Positions 37,149 to 46,285 of a stretch of DNA of 64,000 nt are shown in pieces. How positions within the stretch are numbered: the stretch's first letter is position 1; each line of letters begins with the position of its first letter. The DNA lies in NCBI GenBank assembly GCA_031291055.1, contig JARLJU010000333.1:62001-126000 (forward strand). Direction: 5' to 3'. The notes beneath the pieces are model-generated. The model saw only the letters and a list, made by a program, of their open reading frames with translations, was not told the origin of the DNA and did no database searches. The DNA is from Rudaea sp. GTDB lineage: Bacteria > Pseudomonadota > Gammaproteobacteria > Xanthomonadales > Rhodanobacteraceae. The translations under genes were made by a program, and so were the position numbers.

Positions 37149-38435
37149 TCAGTAACCAAAACGGTCCAGGAAGGGCTTCAGGAACCAGTTTATTTCCGCT
37201 TGTTCACTCGACGTCATCTCGTCTTGCCAGCGTCCAACGGATGCTGCGGGTGAAGCTGCTGTGATGTGCTCTTTGTGGATTGTCGCCTGTTCCACCATCC
37301 GCATGACATCTCCAGCGGAACCCGCGACGCCGATGAAAACCAGTATTTGCTGCAGCACTCCCGCAGGATCGCGCACGAGGTCCTCATAACGCACGAGGAT
37401 TTTCTCGCCACGGTATCCGTCATGGTATTCGGCCAGTAGTTTCAGGTTTGCCGACATGCTGAACAACGACTCGCGGAAACTGCCTGCGTGTAGCTGATGA
37501 AAATCATAGATGCCGCGTCTTTGGTTGAATACGCGCATCGACAGCAGTACGTCGCGCGGATCGCGAAGCAGGAAGATCGGCCTGGTGTCGAACAAGTTGC
37601 GGACCAGATTCAATTCCAGCTTCAGGCCGATCTTTTCCACGATCACCCTGGCTGCTGGTCGCGCCGACAGCATCTTGTACAGATCGACGATCTTGTTGCG
37701 ACACTGCCGCGCCGCGGCTTCGATAAACGGTCCAAGCCGGGCGGCGGCGATTCCCGGCTCAGCCTCGAATATTTTCAGCATCGCCAGAAGATTCTGATCC
37801 ATGCCTTCGCTGTTTGGGCCGGGATGAGACTCATAAAATCTCGGTTGCATGCTGGAAAACCAGCCCTTCGCCAGATGCACACCCAAGCGTGTTTCGTAGG
37901 GATATTGGTCGACACCGGCAACGGCATCGCTGCGGTGCAGCAACGATGACAAAAAAGTCGTTCCGGATCTGGCCAAGGCCAATATCGGCGCAAAAATCAC
38001 GTGGTCATGGCCTGCGTCCCTGCCGGAAACTGCGAGTGCGCCATCACCCAGGAATCGCAGGGTGATTTCGAAAAGGGTTGTGGATCGGCCATCCTCGGTG
38101 TCCAGGATGATTTTCAGCGGCTCGTCATCCCCGAAAAGCAAGGGCACGGCGTCGATGCGAAATCCTGTGATATGTCGTTTGCCCGGATACACGGTCTCGA
38201 CATCCACACGCGGAAAGATTTTCGCTTCGGCAATGAGGCTGCCGCGCCAGGCCAGCCGGATATTCGCGATACGCCCGTCGGCGCAGACGACCCAGCCCTG
38301 TACCGGCAGGCAAAATCGCGGCGTGGCGAAGTCGTCGGCCACGGGCGAGTCCAGGTGCGACTCGACGCCGTTGATCCATGACCGGGTCTTGACCAGAGAT
38401 TGGATTGTAAATGTATACAAGTATTTTCCGATCAA
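37149..38435 (-). CDS. Sulfotransferase family protein with N-terminal beta domain
   Basis: A 428-residue protein. Residues ~165-428 are a PAPS-dependent sulfotransferase: APILALARSGTTFLSSLLHR is the 5'-phosphosulfate loop, and PIFLLRDPRDVLLSMRVF the 3'-phosphate-binding segment. The N-terminal ~130 residues (GWVVCADGRIANIRLAWRGS) are a separate beta-rich domain of the kind that precedes some glycan sulfotransferases. The only available start in the frame is a TTG at 38435 (or a further TTG at 38420) with no clear ribosome site, so the N-terminus is uncertain. It lies 39 bases after the transsulfuration gene on the same strand, which may couple glycan sulfation to sulfur metabolism. Confidence 0.8.
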   Translation of the reverse strand: MIGKYLYTFTIQSLVKTRSWINGVESHLDSPVADDFATPRFCLPVQGWVVCADGRIANIRLAWRGSLIAEAKIFPRVDVETVYPGKRHITGFRIDAVPLLFGDDEPLKIILDTEDGRSTTLFEITLRFLGDGALAVSGRDAGHDHVIFAPILALARSGTTFLSSLLHRSDAVAGVDQYPYETRLGVHLAKGWFSSMQPRFYESHPGPNSEGMDQNLLAMLKIFEAEPGIAAARLGPFIEAAARQCRNKIVDLYKMLSARPAARVIVEKIGLKLELNLVRNLFDTRPIFLLRDPRDVLLSMRVFNQRRGIYDFHQLHAGSFRESLFSMSANLKLLAEYHDGYRGEKILVRYEDLVRDPAGVLQQILVFIGVAGSAGDVMRMVEQATIHKEHITAASPAASVGRWQDEMTSSEQAEINWFLKPFLDRFGY

Positions 38436-38474
38436 ACAAGGGAACGCGTCTGGGCGTGCCGGGTAGCCTGGTAC

Positions 38475-39635
38475 TCAGGCCAACGCCGCCGCGAGTTCCG
38501 CGCGCAGGTCCGCGACATCCTCGACGCCGACCGAAAGCCGGATCAGCCCGTCGCTGATGCCCAGCCGTTTGCGGTTTGCCGCTGGCACCGAAGCATGGGT
38601 CATGATCGCCGGATGCTCGATCAGGCTTTCCACACCGCCGAGCGATTCGGCCAGCGCAAAAAGATGGCAGCGTTCCAGCATCTTGCGCGCCTTGCGCAGG
38701 CCACCCTTGACGACGATGGAGATGATGCCGCCGGGTCCGTCCATCTGGCGTTTTGCCAGCGCATGCTGCGGATGCGATTTCAATCCCGGATAAATCACGC
38801 GTTCTACCGCCGGATGTTTTTCCAGCCACGCGGCCAGGACAAGCGCGCTCGCACAATGCGCGCGCATGCGCAGGTGCAGTGTCTTCAGTCCGCGCATGGC
38901 GAGGAAGGAATCGAATGGGCCGGCGACTGCCCCAACCGAGTTCTGCAGAAACCCGATCTGCTCGGCGAGTTCCCTGTCGCCCGCGACGACGATGCCGCCG
39001 ACCATGTCGGAATGTCCGTTGAGGTACTTGGTCGCCGAGTGCAGGACCAGATGCGCGCCGTATTCAAGCGGACGCTGCAGCATCGGAGAACAAAAGGTGT
39101 TGTCGACGACCAGGATCAAACCGTGTTTGCGTGCAAACGCGCCGAGCCTGGCCAGATCGACGAGCTTGAGCATCGGATTGGTCGGCGTTTCGGCCCAGAT
39201 CATGCGCGTATTCGGTTTCAGCGCCGCTTTCAGCGCCGCGGTGTCATTCAGATCCAGGAAGGTGAAATCCAGACCCGCGCTGCGCCGGCGCACGCGCTCG
39301 AACAACCGGAACGTGCCACCGTACAGATCATCCATCGCGATGACGTGACTGCCCGAATCGAGCAGGTCCAGCACGGTCGACGCGGCCGCAAGGCCCGAAG
39401 CGAACGCGAATCCGCCAGTGCCGCCTTCCAGATCCGCAACACAACGCTCGTACGCCATACGTGTCGGATTCTGCGTTCGGCTGTACTCGTAGCCCTTGTG
39501 CACGCCGGGACTTTGCTGCACGTAGGTCGATGTCGCGTAGATCGGCACCATGATGGCGCCGGTGGACGGATCGGGGCTTTGGCCGGCGTGGATTGCGCGC
39601 GTGCCAAGACCTGCCTTGCTGTCTGTTTTTTTCAT
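38475..39635 (-). CDS. metB: Cystathionine gamma-synthase / beta- or gamma-lyase (PLP, Cys/Met family)
   Basis: A 386-residue PLP enzyme of the Cys/Met metabolism family. The Schiff-base lysine is Lys203 in [12 protein letters not shown]. Other family blocks are [47 protein letters not shown] and [15 protein letters not shown]. The sequence fits the gamma-synthase/gamma-lyase group; which direction it works in cannot be settled from sequence alone. With the cystathionine beta-synthase encoded 28 bases upstream it would give reverse transsulfuration (homocysteine to cysteine) if it acts as a gamma-lyase. Gene name is therefore tentative. Confidence 0.88.
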   Translation of the reverse strand: MKKTDSKAGLGTRAIHAGQSPDPSTGAIMVPIYATSTYVQQSPGVHKGYEYSRTQNPTRMAYERCVADLEGGTGGFAFASGLAAASTVLDLLDSGSHVIAMDDLYGGTFRLFERVRRRSAGLDFTFLDLNDTAALKAALKPNTRMIWAETPTNPMLKLVDLARLGAFARKHGLILVVDNTFCSPMLQRPLEYGAHLVLHSATKYLNGHSDMVGGIVVAGDRELAEQIGFLQNSVGAVAGPFDSFLAMRGLKTLHLRMRAHCASALVLAAWLEKHPAVERVIYPGLKSHPQHALAKRQMDGPGGIISIVVKGGLRKARKMLERCHLFALAESLGGVESLIEHPAIMTHASVPAANRKRLGISDGLIRLSVGVEDVADLRAELAAALA

Positions 39636-39663
39636 GGCATTTTTCTTCGAGGAAGTCGGTTCG

Positions 39664-41034
39664 CTACTGTACGCGCCGGCGCAGATAGTTGAGCAGGTCG
39701 ATGCGCGTGATCAGGCCGAGGAATCTGTCGCCATCGGTGACGATGGCCACGTGGCCGGCCTCGAAGACCGGCAGCAGCGCCTCGATCGATGACTTGACAT
39801 CGAGCTTCTGCAGTTTGGTGACCATCGCGGTGGAAACCGGGTCGCGGAATTTCGTCTCGTCGCTGTAGACATGCAGCAGCACATCGGATTCGTCGACGAT
39901 GCCCACGATCTGGTCGCCGTCCATCACCGGCAGCTGCGACACGTCGTACAGCTTCATGCGCTGGTAGGCCGTGGTCAGCGGCTCGGCAGGCCCGACCACG
40001 ACGGTGTCGCGCTGCGAATACGGGCGCAGGATCAGGTCGCGCAGGTCGTCGCAGGATTCGCGCTCGAGAAAACCGTTGTCGAGCATCCAGTAGTCGTTGT
40101 ACATCTTCGACAGGTATTTGTTGCCGGTGTCGCAGACGAACAGCAGCACGCGCTTGGGCGTCGTCTGTTCGCGGCAGTATTTCAGCGCGGCGGCAAGCAG
40201 GGTTCCGGTCGATGAGCCACCGAGGATGCCTTCCTTTTCCAGCAGTTCGCGGCCGGCGAGAAAACTTTCCTTGTCGCTGATCGCGTAGGCTTTCCTTACC
40301 CGCGAAAAATCGGAAATGTCCGGCAGAAAATCCTCACCGATGCCTTCGACCAGCCATGACGCCGACTTCGTCGACAAGGTGCCTTCGTTGATGTACTGGG
40401 TGAGGATGCTGCCCACCGGGTCGGCCAGCACCAGTTCCACGTTTGGCGCCGCAGCGGCGAAACAGCGCGAAAGGCCCGTCATGGTGCCCGACGAACCGCA
40501 GCCAAAGACGATCGCGTCGAGGTTCCCGTCCATCTGGCGCAGGATTTCCGGACCGGTGCCATCCTCGTGCGCGCGCGGATTGTCGGGGTTGCCGAACTGG
40601 TTAATGAAATACGCGCCCGGCGTGCTGCGCGCGATCTCGGCGGCCAGGTCCTGGTAATACTGCGGGTGTCCCTTGGCGACATCGGAACGCGTCAGCACGA
40701 CCTCGGCGCCCATGGCCTTGAGATTGAAGATCTTCTCGCGGCTCATCTTGTCCGGCACGACCAGGATCAGCCGATAACCCTTCTGCTGCGCGACCAGGGC
40801 CAGACCGATGCCGGTATTGCCGGCGGTGCCCTCGACCAGGGTGTCGCCAGGCCTGATCCTGCCGGCGCGTTCGGCGCCCTCGATCATCGACAGGCCGATG
40901 CGGTCCTTGATCGACCCGCCCGGGTTGGCATTTTCCAATTTGAGGAAAAGTTCGCATTTTCCACAGTTCAAGCGCTGCGCCTTGACGATCGGCGTTTCGC
41001 CGATCAGCTCGAGTACGCTTTGGTGGATCGTCAT
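39664..41034 (-). CDS. cbs: Cystathionine beta-synthase with C-terminal CBS domains
   Basis: A 456-residue PLP enzyme. The PLP lysine is Lys43 in PGGSIKDRIG, followed by GTAGNTGIGLALVA (phosphate-contacting Asn/Gly loop) and the glycine-rich GCGSSGTMTGLSR. The catalytic domain fills residues 1-320. Two CBS motifs occupy about 335-456 (VVVGPAEPLTTAYQRMKLYD; HVAIVTDGDRFLGLITRIDL), the regulatory Bateman module that binds adenosyl compounds. It condenses homocysteine with serine to cystathionine. It is the first gene of the unit with the gamma-lyase/synthase and the sulfotransferase. Confidence 0.92.
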   Translation of the reverse strand: MTIHQSVLELIGETPIVKAQRLNCGKCELFLKLENANPGGSIKDRIGLSMIEGAERAGRIRPGDTLVEGTAGNTGIGLALVAQQKGYRLILVVPDKMSREKIFNLKAMGAEVVLTRSDVAKGHPQYYQDLAAEIARSTPGAYFINQFGNPDNPRAHEDGTGPEILRQMDGNLDAIVFGCGSSGTMTGLSRCFAAAAPNVELVLADPVGSILTQYINEGTLSTKSASWLVEGIGEDFLPDISDFSRVRKAYAISDKESFLAGRELLEKEGILGGSSTGTLLAAALKYCREQTTPKRVLLFVCDTGNKYLSKMYNDYWMLDNGFLERESCDDLRDLILRPYSQRDTVVVGPAEPLTTAYQRMKLYDVSQLPVMDGDQIVGIVDESDVLLHVYSDETKFRDPVSTAMVTKLQKLDVKSSIEALLPVFEAGHVAIVTDGDRFLGLITRIDLLNYLRRRVQ

Positions 41035-41216
41035 GCGGCTACCCCGGCGTCCAGGCGCGGCCGGACGGCTGATTCATTGCTCAATGCAGGATTTTGTCTG
41101 TCCGTAGCGCGGCGGCCGCCGGACAATTCGAGCAGGAATGATACATCAAGGCCGCGCACCGTTGTCGCGGCAGCGGGCCGGTGCGCCTTCGGGTGAGGGC
41201 ACCGGCGCCGATGGAA

Positions 41217-41441
41217 TCAGTGCGTGGAGGTGCGATATCGCTCCCACAGGTGAATGAGCTTGTCCTTGGCGCGCAGTTTCTCTTTCTTCATGTTGTGCAG
41301 GGTGGTGTCATCCAGCGGCAGCACGCCCAGTTCCGCATCGCGAACCTTGCTGTCGAGTTCCTGGTGCCTCTGGTAAAGGCTGCGGAATTCAGAATCGCTC
41401 TTTATCAATACTTCGACGTCTTTCTGCTGGTTCTCGAACAT
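41217..41441 (-). CDS. YdcH family protein (DUF465)
   Basis: A 74-residue helical protein of the YdcH/DUF465 family. Family features are FRSLYQRHQELDSKVRDAE and MKKEKLRAKDKLIHLWERYR, a predicted two-helix hairpin. A strong GGAGG site precedes the ATG at 41441. An imperfectly looped hairpin (arms GCCGGTGC 41177-41184 / GCACCGGC 41199-41206) follows the gene but lacks a T-run. Cellular role unknown. Confidence 0.88.
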   Translation of the reverse strand: MFENQQKDVEVLIKSDSEFRSLYQRHQELDSKVRDAELGVLPLDDTTLHNMKKEKLRAKDKLIHLWERYRTSTH

Positions 41442-41775
41442 CAGCCGACCTCCTCTTTGTCATGCAGGCGCGAGCACGCAGTCCGCCGCGGGCGGGCGCG
41501 GTTTCGCGAAAATCAAGTAAACAAAAGCGGGATGAGACGGACGAGCTGCTGCGGGCGACCGCTCGCGCTTCCCACCGGAAGGTGAGTCGGACGCTTGATT
41601 GTTCGCGGTGGCTGCAGTCATGAGCTCGGCATATCGCCGCGGGGCAACCGGAATGGTCTTCCGCGACGCTTCGACCCTACTCCTTTGACCCAACCTGCGC
41701 AACCGGATTTTCCCGCCTCGCACAAGTGCTTTAAACGGCGGGGAAATGCGCTGGGTTGCGCGTGTAAAAAAACAG
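41442..41775. other. 334-base intergenic region without a supported gene
   Basis: Lies between the ydcH start and the OmpA stop, both minus-strand. It contains the ydcH ribosome site and presumably its promoter. An open minus-strand frame crosses it, but that frame is Arg/Pro/Ala-rich, has no ribosome site and runs into ompA in another phase. No tRNA, terminator with a T-run, or repeat shared with other sites in the window was seen. Confidence 0.5.
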
Positions 41776-42771
41776 TTATTGGGGTGCGCGATCTTCCAGG
41801 ATGACATCGACCCGGCGGTTCCTGGCGCGGCCTTCCTCGGTTTCGTTGGCGGCCACCGGCTGGCTCTCGCCCAGGCCAACGCTGGTGATGCGATTGGCGG
41901 CCACGCCGGCGGCGATGAGCGCGTCCCGCACCGCGTCGGCGCGTCGCTGCGACAGCAGCTGGTTGGCCTTGGTATTGCCGCGGCTGTCGGTATGGCCCTC
42001 GATACGGATCGCCTTGGAACGGTCCTTGTTCACAAAGGCCACGAGTTTGCCGAGGCTGGTCTTGGCCTCGGGGCGCAAAGCGGCCTGTCCGGGCGCAAAT
42101 GCAATGTCGTCGAGCGTCATCTGCATGCCCTCGGCGCCCTGGATGGCGTGCAGGTTCTGCAGGCGCGCGCGCAGATCCACCGCCGTGGCCTCGGCCAGCT
42201 GCGCCTCCTTGCGGGCCAGTTCCGATTCGCGCGCCTGGGCATCGGCCAGGCGCTGGGTCTGCGCCGCCTGCGCGCGCGCTGCGTCGGCGTCCTGCTGGGC
42301 CTGTTCGCCCTGGGTGCGTGCGGCATCGGCCTCGGCGCGCAGCCGGTCGGCCTCCTCGGCCTGTGCCAGGCTCTGGATGCGCTGCTTTTCGGCCTCCAGA
42401 CGCGCCTGCTCGGCATCGCGGCGGCTGGCTTCCAGCAGGATGCGGTCGTGTTCGCGATCAAGTGCGTCGAGCCTGCGTTCCTGGTCGGCCGCCTGTGCCG
42501 CGGCGTAGGCGATGTCGACGCGGCGTTCGGCGATGTACAAGCGGTGCGCGCGTGCCTGCTTGCCACCGGAAGTATCCGCGAGCAAAGCCTGTACCGCCTG
42601 TTCGGCGCGCGCGCGTTCGGCGGGAGCCAGGGTCCCGAACATGGGATCGGCGGCCAGTCCGTCCAGGCTCGCGCGCAGGCGTTCGTAGTCCAGATCGTGT
42701 TTGGCGGCGTGCCCGGCAACTGCGGTAAACACCAGCATGAGGCTCAACGCGAATTGCAGTGCCCGGCTCAT
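41776..42771 (-). CDS. OmpA-family protein with coiled-coil region
   Basis: A 331-residue envelope protein. The start at 42771 overlaps the DUF4398 gene's stop (ATGA). The signal peptide is MSRALQFALSLMLVFTAVAG. Residues ~70-200 are a long Ala/Gln/Glu-rich coiled coil (EADRLRAEADAARTQGEQAQ). The C-terminal ~110 residues are an OmpA peptidoglycan-binding domain: IRIEGHTDSRGNTKANQLLS (the Asp and Arg that grip diaminopimelate are in TDSRG and the later RRVDVIL) and QRRADAVRDALIAAGV. It would span from the outer-membrane side to the cell wall together with its lipoprotein partner. Confidence 0.88.
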   Translation of the reverse strand: MSRALQFALSLMLVFTAVAGHAAKHDLDYERLRASLDGLAADPMFGTLAPAERARAEQAVQALLADTSGGKQARAHRLYIAERRVDIAYAAAQAADQERRLDALDREHDRILLEASRRDAEQARLEAEKQRIQSLAQAEEADRLRAEADAARTQGEQAQQDADAARAQAAQTQRLADAQARESELARKEAQLAEATAVDLRARLQNLHAIQGAEGMQMTLDDIAFAPGQAALRPEAKTSLGKLVAFVNKDRSKAIRIEGHTDSRGNTKANQLLSQRRADAVRDALIAAGVAANRITSVGLGESQPVAANETEEGRARNRRVDVILEDRAPQ

Positions 42772-43160
42772 GGCTGGTTCCCTTCCGCCGGATTGCTGCC
42801 GCTCGACAAATCCTGGCGCAACTGCGCGTTCTCGCGCGTGCGCGCGTCGACTTTTTCGCGCGCCTTGCCCAGGCGCGACTTGACCGTGGCCAGTTCGCCA
42901 TCGACCAGTGATTCCTGAACCAGCGCCTGCGCCTCGTCGTAGTCGCGCTTGTCCATCCGGGCACGGGCCTGGCTCAGGCGTTCTTCGGCGTTGCGCAGCT
43001 CCAGCGGCGCATAGGTGGCTGCGCCGGCATTGCGTGCGGCGTCCAGCCCGCGTGCGGCCTCTTCCAACCCAACCGTCGGCGGCCGGGTCGGCGTGCACCC
43101 TGCCGCCACGATCAGCATAGTGACGAATGCTCGATGGATTTTTCGCCGATTTGGTGTCAT
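42768..43160 (-). CDS. DUF4398 domain lipoprotein
   Basis: A 130-residue predicted lipoprotein starting at 43160 (MTPNRRKIHRAFVTMLIVAA) with lipobox VAAGC, lipidated at Cys22. The DUF4398 domain follows (LEEAARGLDAARNAGAATYA, LRNAEERLSQARARMDKRDY), a helical unit that usually accompanies OmpA-type proteins. The stop overlaps the next gene's start, so the two are co-translated and are likely partners in the envelope. The start is 152 bases from the divergent pilU start, so this gap holds promoters for both. Confidence 0.85.
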   Translation of the reverse strand: MTPNRRKIHRAFVTMLIVAAGCTPTRPPTVGLEEAARGLDAARNAGAATYAPLELRNAEERLSQARARMDKRDYDEAQALVQESLVDGELATVKSRLGKAREKVDARTRENAQLRQDLSSGSNPAEGNQP

Positions 43161-43312
43161 AACATCCGGGTCGCAAACAGGGGGGAACAACGGCACGCTA
43201 TTGTGGAAAAGCCGGCCACACAAGGCAATGGCCGGCAGACGACAGCGTAACCGAAATTCCGATGACCGCGTCGTCGCTTGATGGCGGCGCTCGATCAGCA
43301 GCAGAGGCACGT

Positions 43313-44416
43313 ATGGATATCGGCTATTTTCTCAAACTGATGACCGAGAAGGGCGCGTCAGACATGTTCCTGACCACGGGCGCCCCGGTCAATATCAAGG
43401 TCGAGGGCAAGCTTTATCCGCTGGGCAACACCGGCCTGCCGGGCGGCATGGTCAAGAAGATCGCTTATTCGCTGATGGACGAAGGCCAGGTGCCGCAGTT
43501 CGAACGCGCGCTGGAACTGAACCTGGCCATCGCGGTGAAGGACGCCGGTCGCTTCCGCATCAACGTGTTCAAGCAGCGCGGTGAAGTCGGCATGGTGATT
43601 CGCGCGATCAAGAGCGATATCCCGTCAGTCGAGCAACTGCGCCTGCCGGCGCTGTTCAAGGAACTGATCATGGATCCGCGCGGACTGATCCTGCTGGTCG
43701 GGGCCACCGGCTCCGGCAAGTCGACCACGCTGGCGTCGATGATCGATTACCGCAACCAGACGGTTTCCGGGCATATCCTCACCGTCGAAGACCCGATCGA
43801 ATACCTGCACCGGCACAAGAAATCGGTGGTCAACCAGCGCGAAGTCGGCCTGGATACGCACAGCTATCACGAGGCGTTGAAGAACGCGATGCGCGAAGCT
43901 CCCGATGTCATCATGATCGGCGAGATCCGCGACGAGGAAACGATGGAGGCGGCGATCGCCTTCTCCGAGACCGGGCACCTGTGCCTGGCGACATTGCACT
44001 CCAACAACGCCGACCAGACCCTGGAACGCGTGCTCAACTTCTTCCCCGAATCGGCACACCGCAATATCCTCATGAACCTGGCCCTCAACCTGCGCGCCGT
44101 GATCGGCCAGCGCCTGGTGATCGGCAAGGATGGCCGCCGTCTGCCAGCGGTCGAAGTGCTGCTGAACACGCCACTGATCCGCGACATGATCCGCCGCGGC
44201 CAGATTCACGAAATCAAGGAAGCGATGGACCGCAGTCTGCAGGAAGGCATGCAGACCTTCGACCAGGCGCTGATGACCCTGTACAAGTCGGGCACGATCG
44301 AGCTGGAAGAAGCGCTCTCCAAGGCCGATTCGCGCGACGGTCTGGCGCTCAAGATCCGCCTGAGCGAAGGCGGCGACTCGCCGGTACACGATCCCTTCGA
44401 CGCGGCGACGTTCTGA
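43313..44416 (+). CDS. pilU: Type IV pilus twitching ATPase PilU
   Basis: A 367-residue hexameric retraction ATPase. The start at 43313 (MDIGYFLKLMTEKGASDMFL) follows AGAGG; an in-frame ATG at 43262 adds an unsupported leader. Walker A is VGATGSGKSTTLASMI, the Asp box is HILTVEDPIEYLH, Walker B is PDVIMIGEIRDEETM, and the His box is TGHLCLATLHSNNADQTLE. ERVLNFFPESAHRNIL and the C-terminal tail mark it as PilU rather than PilT. pilT is not adjacent within the window; PilU usually assists PilT. Confidence 0.93.
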   Translation: MDIGYFLKLMTEKGASDMFLTTGAPVNIKVEGKLYPLGNTGLPGGMVKKIAYSLMDEGQVPQFERALELNLAIAVKDAGRFRINVFKQRGEVGMVIRAIKSDIPSVEQLRLPALFKELIMDPRGLILLVGATGSGKSTTLASMIDYRNQTVSGHILTVEDPIEYLHRHKKSVVNQREVGLDTHSYHEALKNAMREAPDVIMIGEIRDEETMEAAIAFSETGHLCLATLHSNNADQTLERVLNFFPESAHRNILMNLALNLRAVIGQRLVIGKDGRRLPAVEVLLNTPLIRDMIRRGQIHEIKEAMDRSLQEGMQTFDQALMTLYKSGTIELEEALSKADSRDGLALKIRLSEGGDSPVHDPFDAATF

Positions 44417-44491
44417 GCGGAGCCAAGGCTGGGGACCGGAGAAAGCCGACGCTTGCAGCGGCACCGGCTTTTCAGCCTTCAGCTCGCGGTC

Positions 44492-45160
44492 CTAGCTCTT
44501 CGGTGCATCCGGCTGATTCTCCGGCCGCGCCCGTTCGAAGGCTTCCAGCTTCATGCACTCGGCGTTGATGCGCCGGATCAGTGGAAATTCCTTCATGTCC
44601 ACGGACCAGCGCAGCGCATTGTAGACCTGCGGCACCAGGCAGATGTCGGCCAGCGACGGCTCGTCGCCTTCGCAGAACACCCCGGTGGACGGATTGTCCG
44701 CGAGCAGCGATTCGACTGCGGCGAAACCCTCGCGCATCCAGTGCTGGCTCCAGCGGTCGCGTTCAACCTGCGGCGTGTTGAACTCGCGCTCCAGATACTG
44801 CATCACGCGCAGATTGTTCAATGGATGGATGTCGCAGGCGACGATTTGCGCCAGCGCGCGGACACGTGCGCGCTCACGTGCAGTAGTCGGCAGGATCTTG
44901 CGTTCGCCGTCGTAGGCTTCATCCAGATATTCGATGATGGCCATCGACTGGCGGATGATGCGTTCGCCGTCGACGAGCACCGGAATCATTTCCTGCGGAT
45001 TGAGTTTGCGGAACGCCTCGGCGTGCTGCTGACCGCCCGCTTCAGTCAGGTGCACCGGCACGATGTCGTAGGCCAAACCCTTCAGATTGAGCGCAATGCG
45101 CACGCGGAATGCGGCGCTGGAGCGCCAATAGCTGTGAAGCTTGAGACTGTCGTTTGCCAT
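44492..45160 (-). CDS. maiA: Maleylacetoacetate isomerase (zeta-class GST)
   Basis: A 222-residue glutathione-dependent isomerase that converts maleylacetoacetate to fumarylacetoacetate. The zeta-class active-site motif is SYWRSSAAFRVRIALNLKG (residues 10-28; the usual SSCS-type serine pair is SSA here). The glutathione-binding motif is QSMAIIEYLDEAY, and the C-terminal helical domain follows (ADICLVPQVYNALRW). It is the last gene of the homogentisate operon, 86 bases after fahA. Catalysis normally depends on Ser and a nearby Cys; the Cys position is Ala here, as in some bacterial members. Confidence 0.92.
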   Translation of the reverse strand: MANDSLKLHSYWRSSAAFRVRIALNLKGLAYDIVPVHLTEAGGQQHAEAFRKLNPQEMIPVLVDGERIIRQSMAIIEYLDEAYDGERKILPTTARERARVRALAQIVACDIHPLNNLRVMQYLEREFNTPQVERDRWSQHWMREGFAAVESLLADNPSTGVFCEGDEPSLADICLVPQVYNALRWSVDMKEFPLIRRINAECMKLEAFERARPENQPDAPKS

Positions 45161-45246
45161 GGCCCATCTTCCCCCCGCCCGCCTGCCGGCATGCGCAGCC
45201 TAGCTGCACTGGCGGGCAAAAATCAAAGCTTGGCGCCGATTCGCCG

Positions 45247-46254
45247 CTACGGAGCTGCCGGCGCCTGCTCGACAACCTGCTCGATTGCGCCGAAAACGCT
45301 GTGTCCGGAGCGATCGAGCATTTCGATGCGCACGCGGTCGCCGAATTTCAGGAAAGGCGTGCTCGCGTTCCCGTGCGCGATCACCTCGAGCACACGGCGT
45401 TCGGCCAGGCACGAGGCGCCGCGACGCTCGTCCTGGTTCGCGATCGTGCCGGAACCGACGATGGTACCCGCTGCCAACGGACGCGTCTTCGCAGCATGCG
45501 CGACCAGGTCGGCGAAACTGAATTGCATGTCCTCGCCGGCTTCCGGCGCTCCGAACCAGGCGCCGTTGATCTGCGTCGTCAGCGCCAGATGCACCTTCGC
45601 GTCCTTCCACGCCGCACCCAGTTCGTCCGGCGTCACGAATACCGGCGCGAGCGCCGAACGCGGCTTGGATTGCAGGAAGCCAAAGCCCTTGGCCAGCTCG
45701 TTCGGGATCAGGTTGCGCAAGGAAACGTCGTTGACCAGACCGATCAGCTGGATATGCGCGACGGCCTGCGCCGGCGTGACCGCCATCGGTACATCGTCGG
45801 TGACGACGACGATCTCGGCTTCCAGATCGATCCCGTAGTCTTCGCTGGAGACCAGCACCGGATCGCGCGGGCCGTAGAAACCGGCGCTGACCGCCTGGTA
45901 CATGAGCGGATCCGTGTAGAAACTCGCCGGCACTTCGGCGCCGCGCGCGCGGCGCACGCGCTCGACATGCGGCAGGTACGCGCTGCCATCGACGAACTCG
46001 TAAGCGCGCGGCAGCGGCGCGGCAAGCACGGCTGGACCGAATGCAAAGACTTCTTCGCCGTTGATCGTTTCGGCGCGACTGGCGTGCAGAAGCTCGTACA
46101 CGCGATGCAGGCGCGGAGCCGCCCGGCTCCAATCCTCGATCGCAGCCTGCAGCGTATGCGCGATGTCGCCGACACGCACGGCCTTGGCCAGATCGCGGCT
46201 GACGACGATCAGTGTTCCATCGCGGCCGCCGGCCTTGAGACTTGCAAGTTTCAT
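45247..46254 (-). CDS. fahA: Fumarylacetoacetate hydrolase
   Basis: A 335-residue hydrolase that splits fumarylacetoacetate into fumarate and acetoacetate. Domain features include FYTDPLMYQAVSAGFYGPRD, the metal-binding acidic stretch DYGIDLEAEIVVVTDDVP, and the substrate loop NDVSLRNLIPNELAKGFGF. TIVGSGTIANQDERRGASCL near the end is a hallmark of FAH. The start at 46254 gives MKLASLKAGGRDGTLIVVSR. It lies between an odd methyltransferase and maiA in the same transcription unit. Confidence 0.93.
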   Translation of the reverse strand: MKLASLKAGGRDGTLIVVSRDLAKAVRVGDIAHTLQAAIEDWSRAAPRLHRVYELLHASRAETINGEEVFAFGPAVLAAPLPRAYEFVDGSAYLPHVERVRRARGAEVPASFYTDPLMYQAVSAGFYGPRDPVLVSSEDYGIDLEAEIVVVTDDVPMAVTPAQAVAHIQLIGLVNDVSLRNLIPNELAKGFGFLQSKPRSALAPVFVTPDELGAAWKDAKVHLALTTQINGAWFGAPEAGEDMQFSFADLVAHAAKTRPLAAGTIVGSGTIANQDERRGASCLAERRVLEVIAHGNASTPFLKFGDRVRIEMLDRSGHSVFGAIEQVVEQAPAAP

Positions 46255-46285
46255 ACTGTATCTCTGGGAAATTCTAGTCGGAATA

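Noticed and set aside
41460..41879. Possible small gene between ydcH and ompA
   Set aside because: Arg/Pro-rich, no ribosome site, overlaps the end of ompA in another phase.
44420..44491. Possible terminator between pilU and maiA
   Set aside because: The paired GCCGGTG-type segments are imperfect and lack a T-run, so a terminator cannot be supported.
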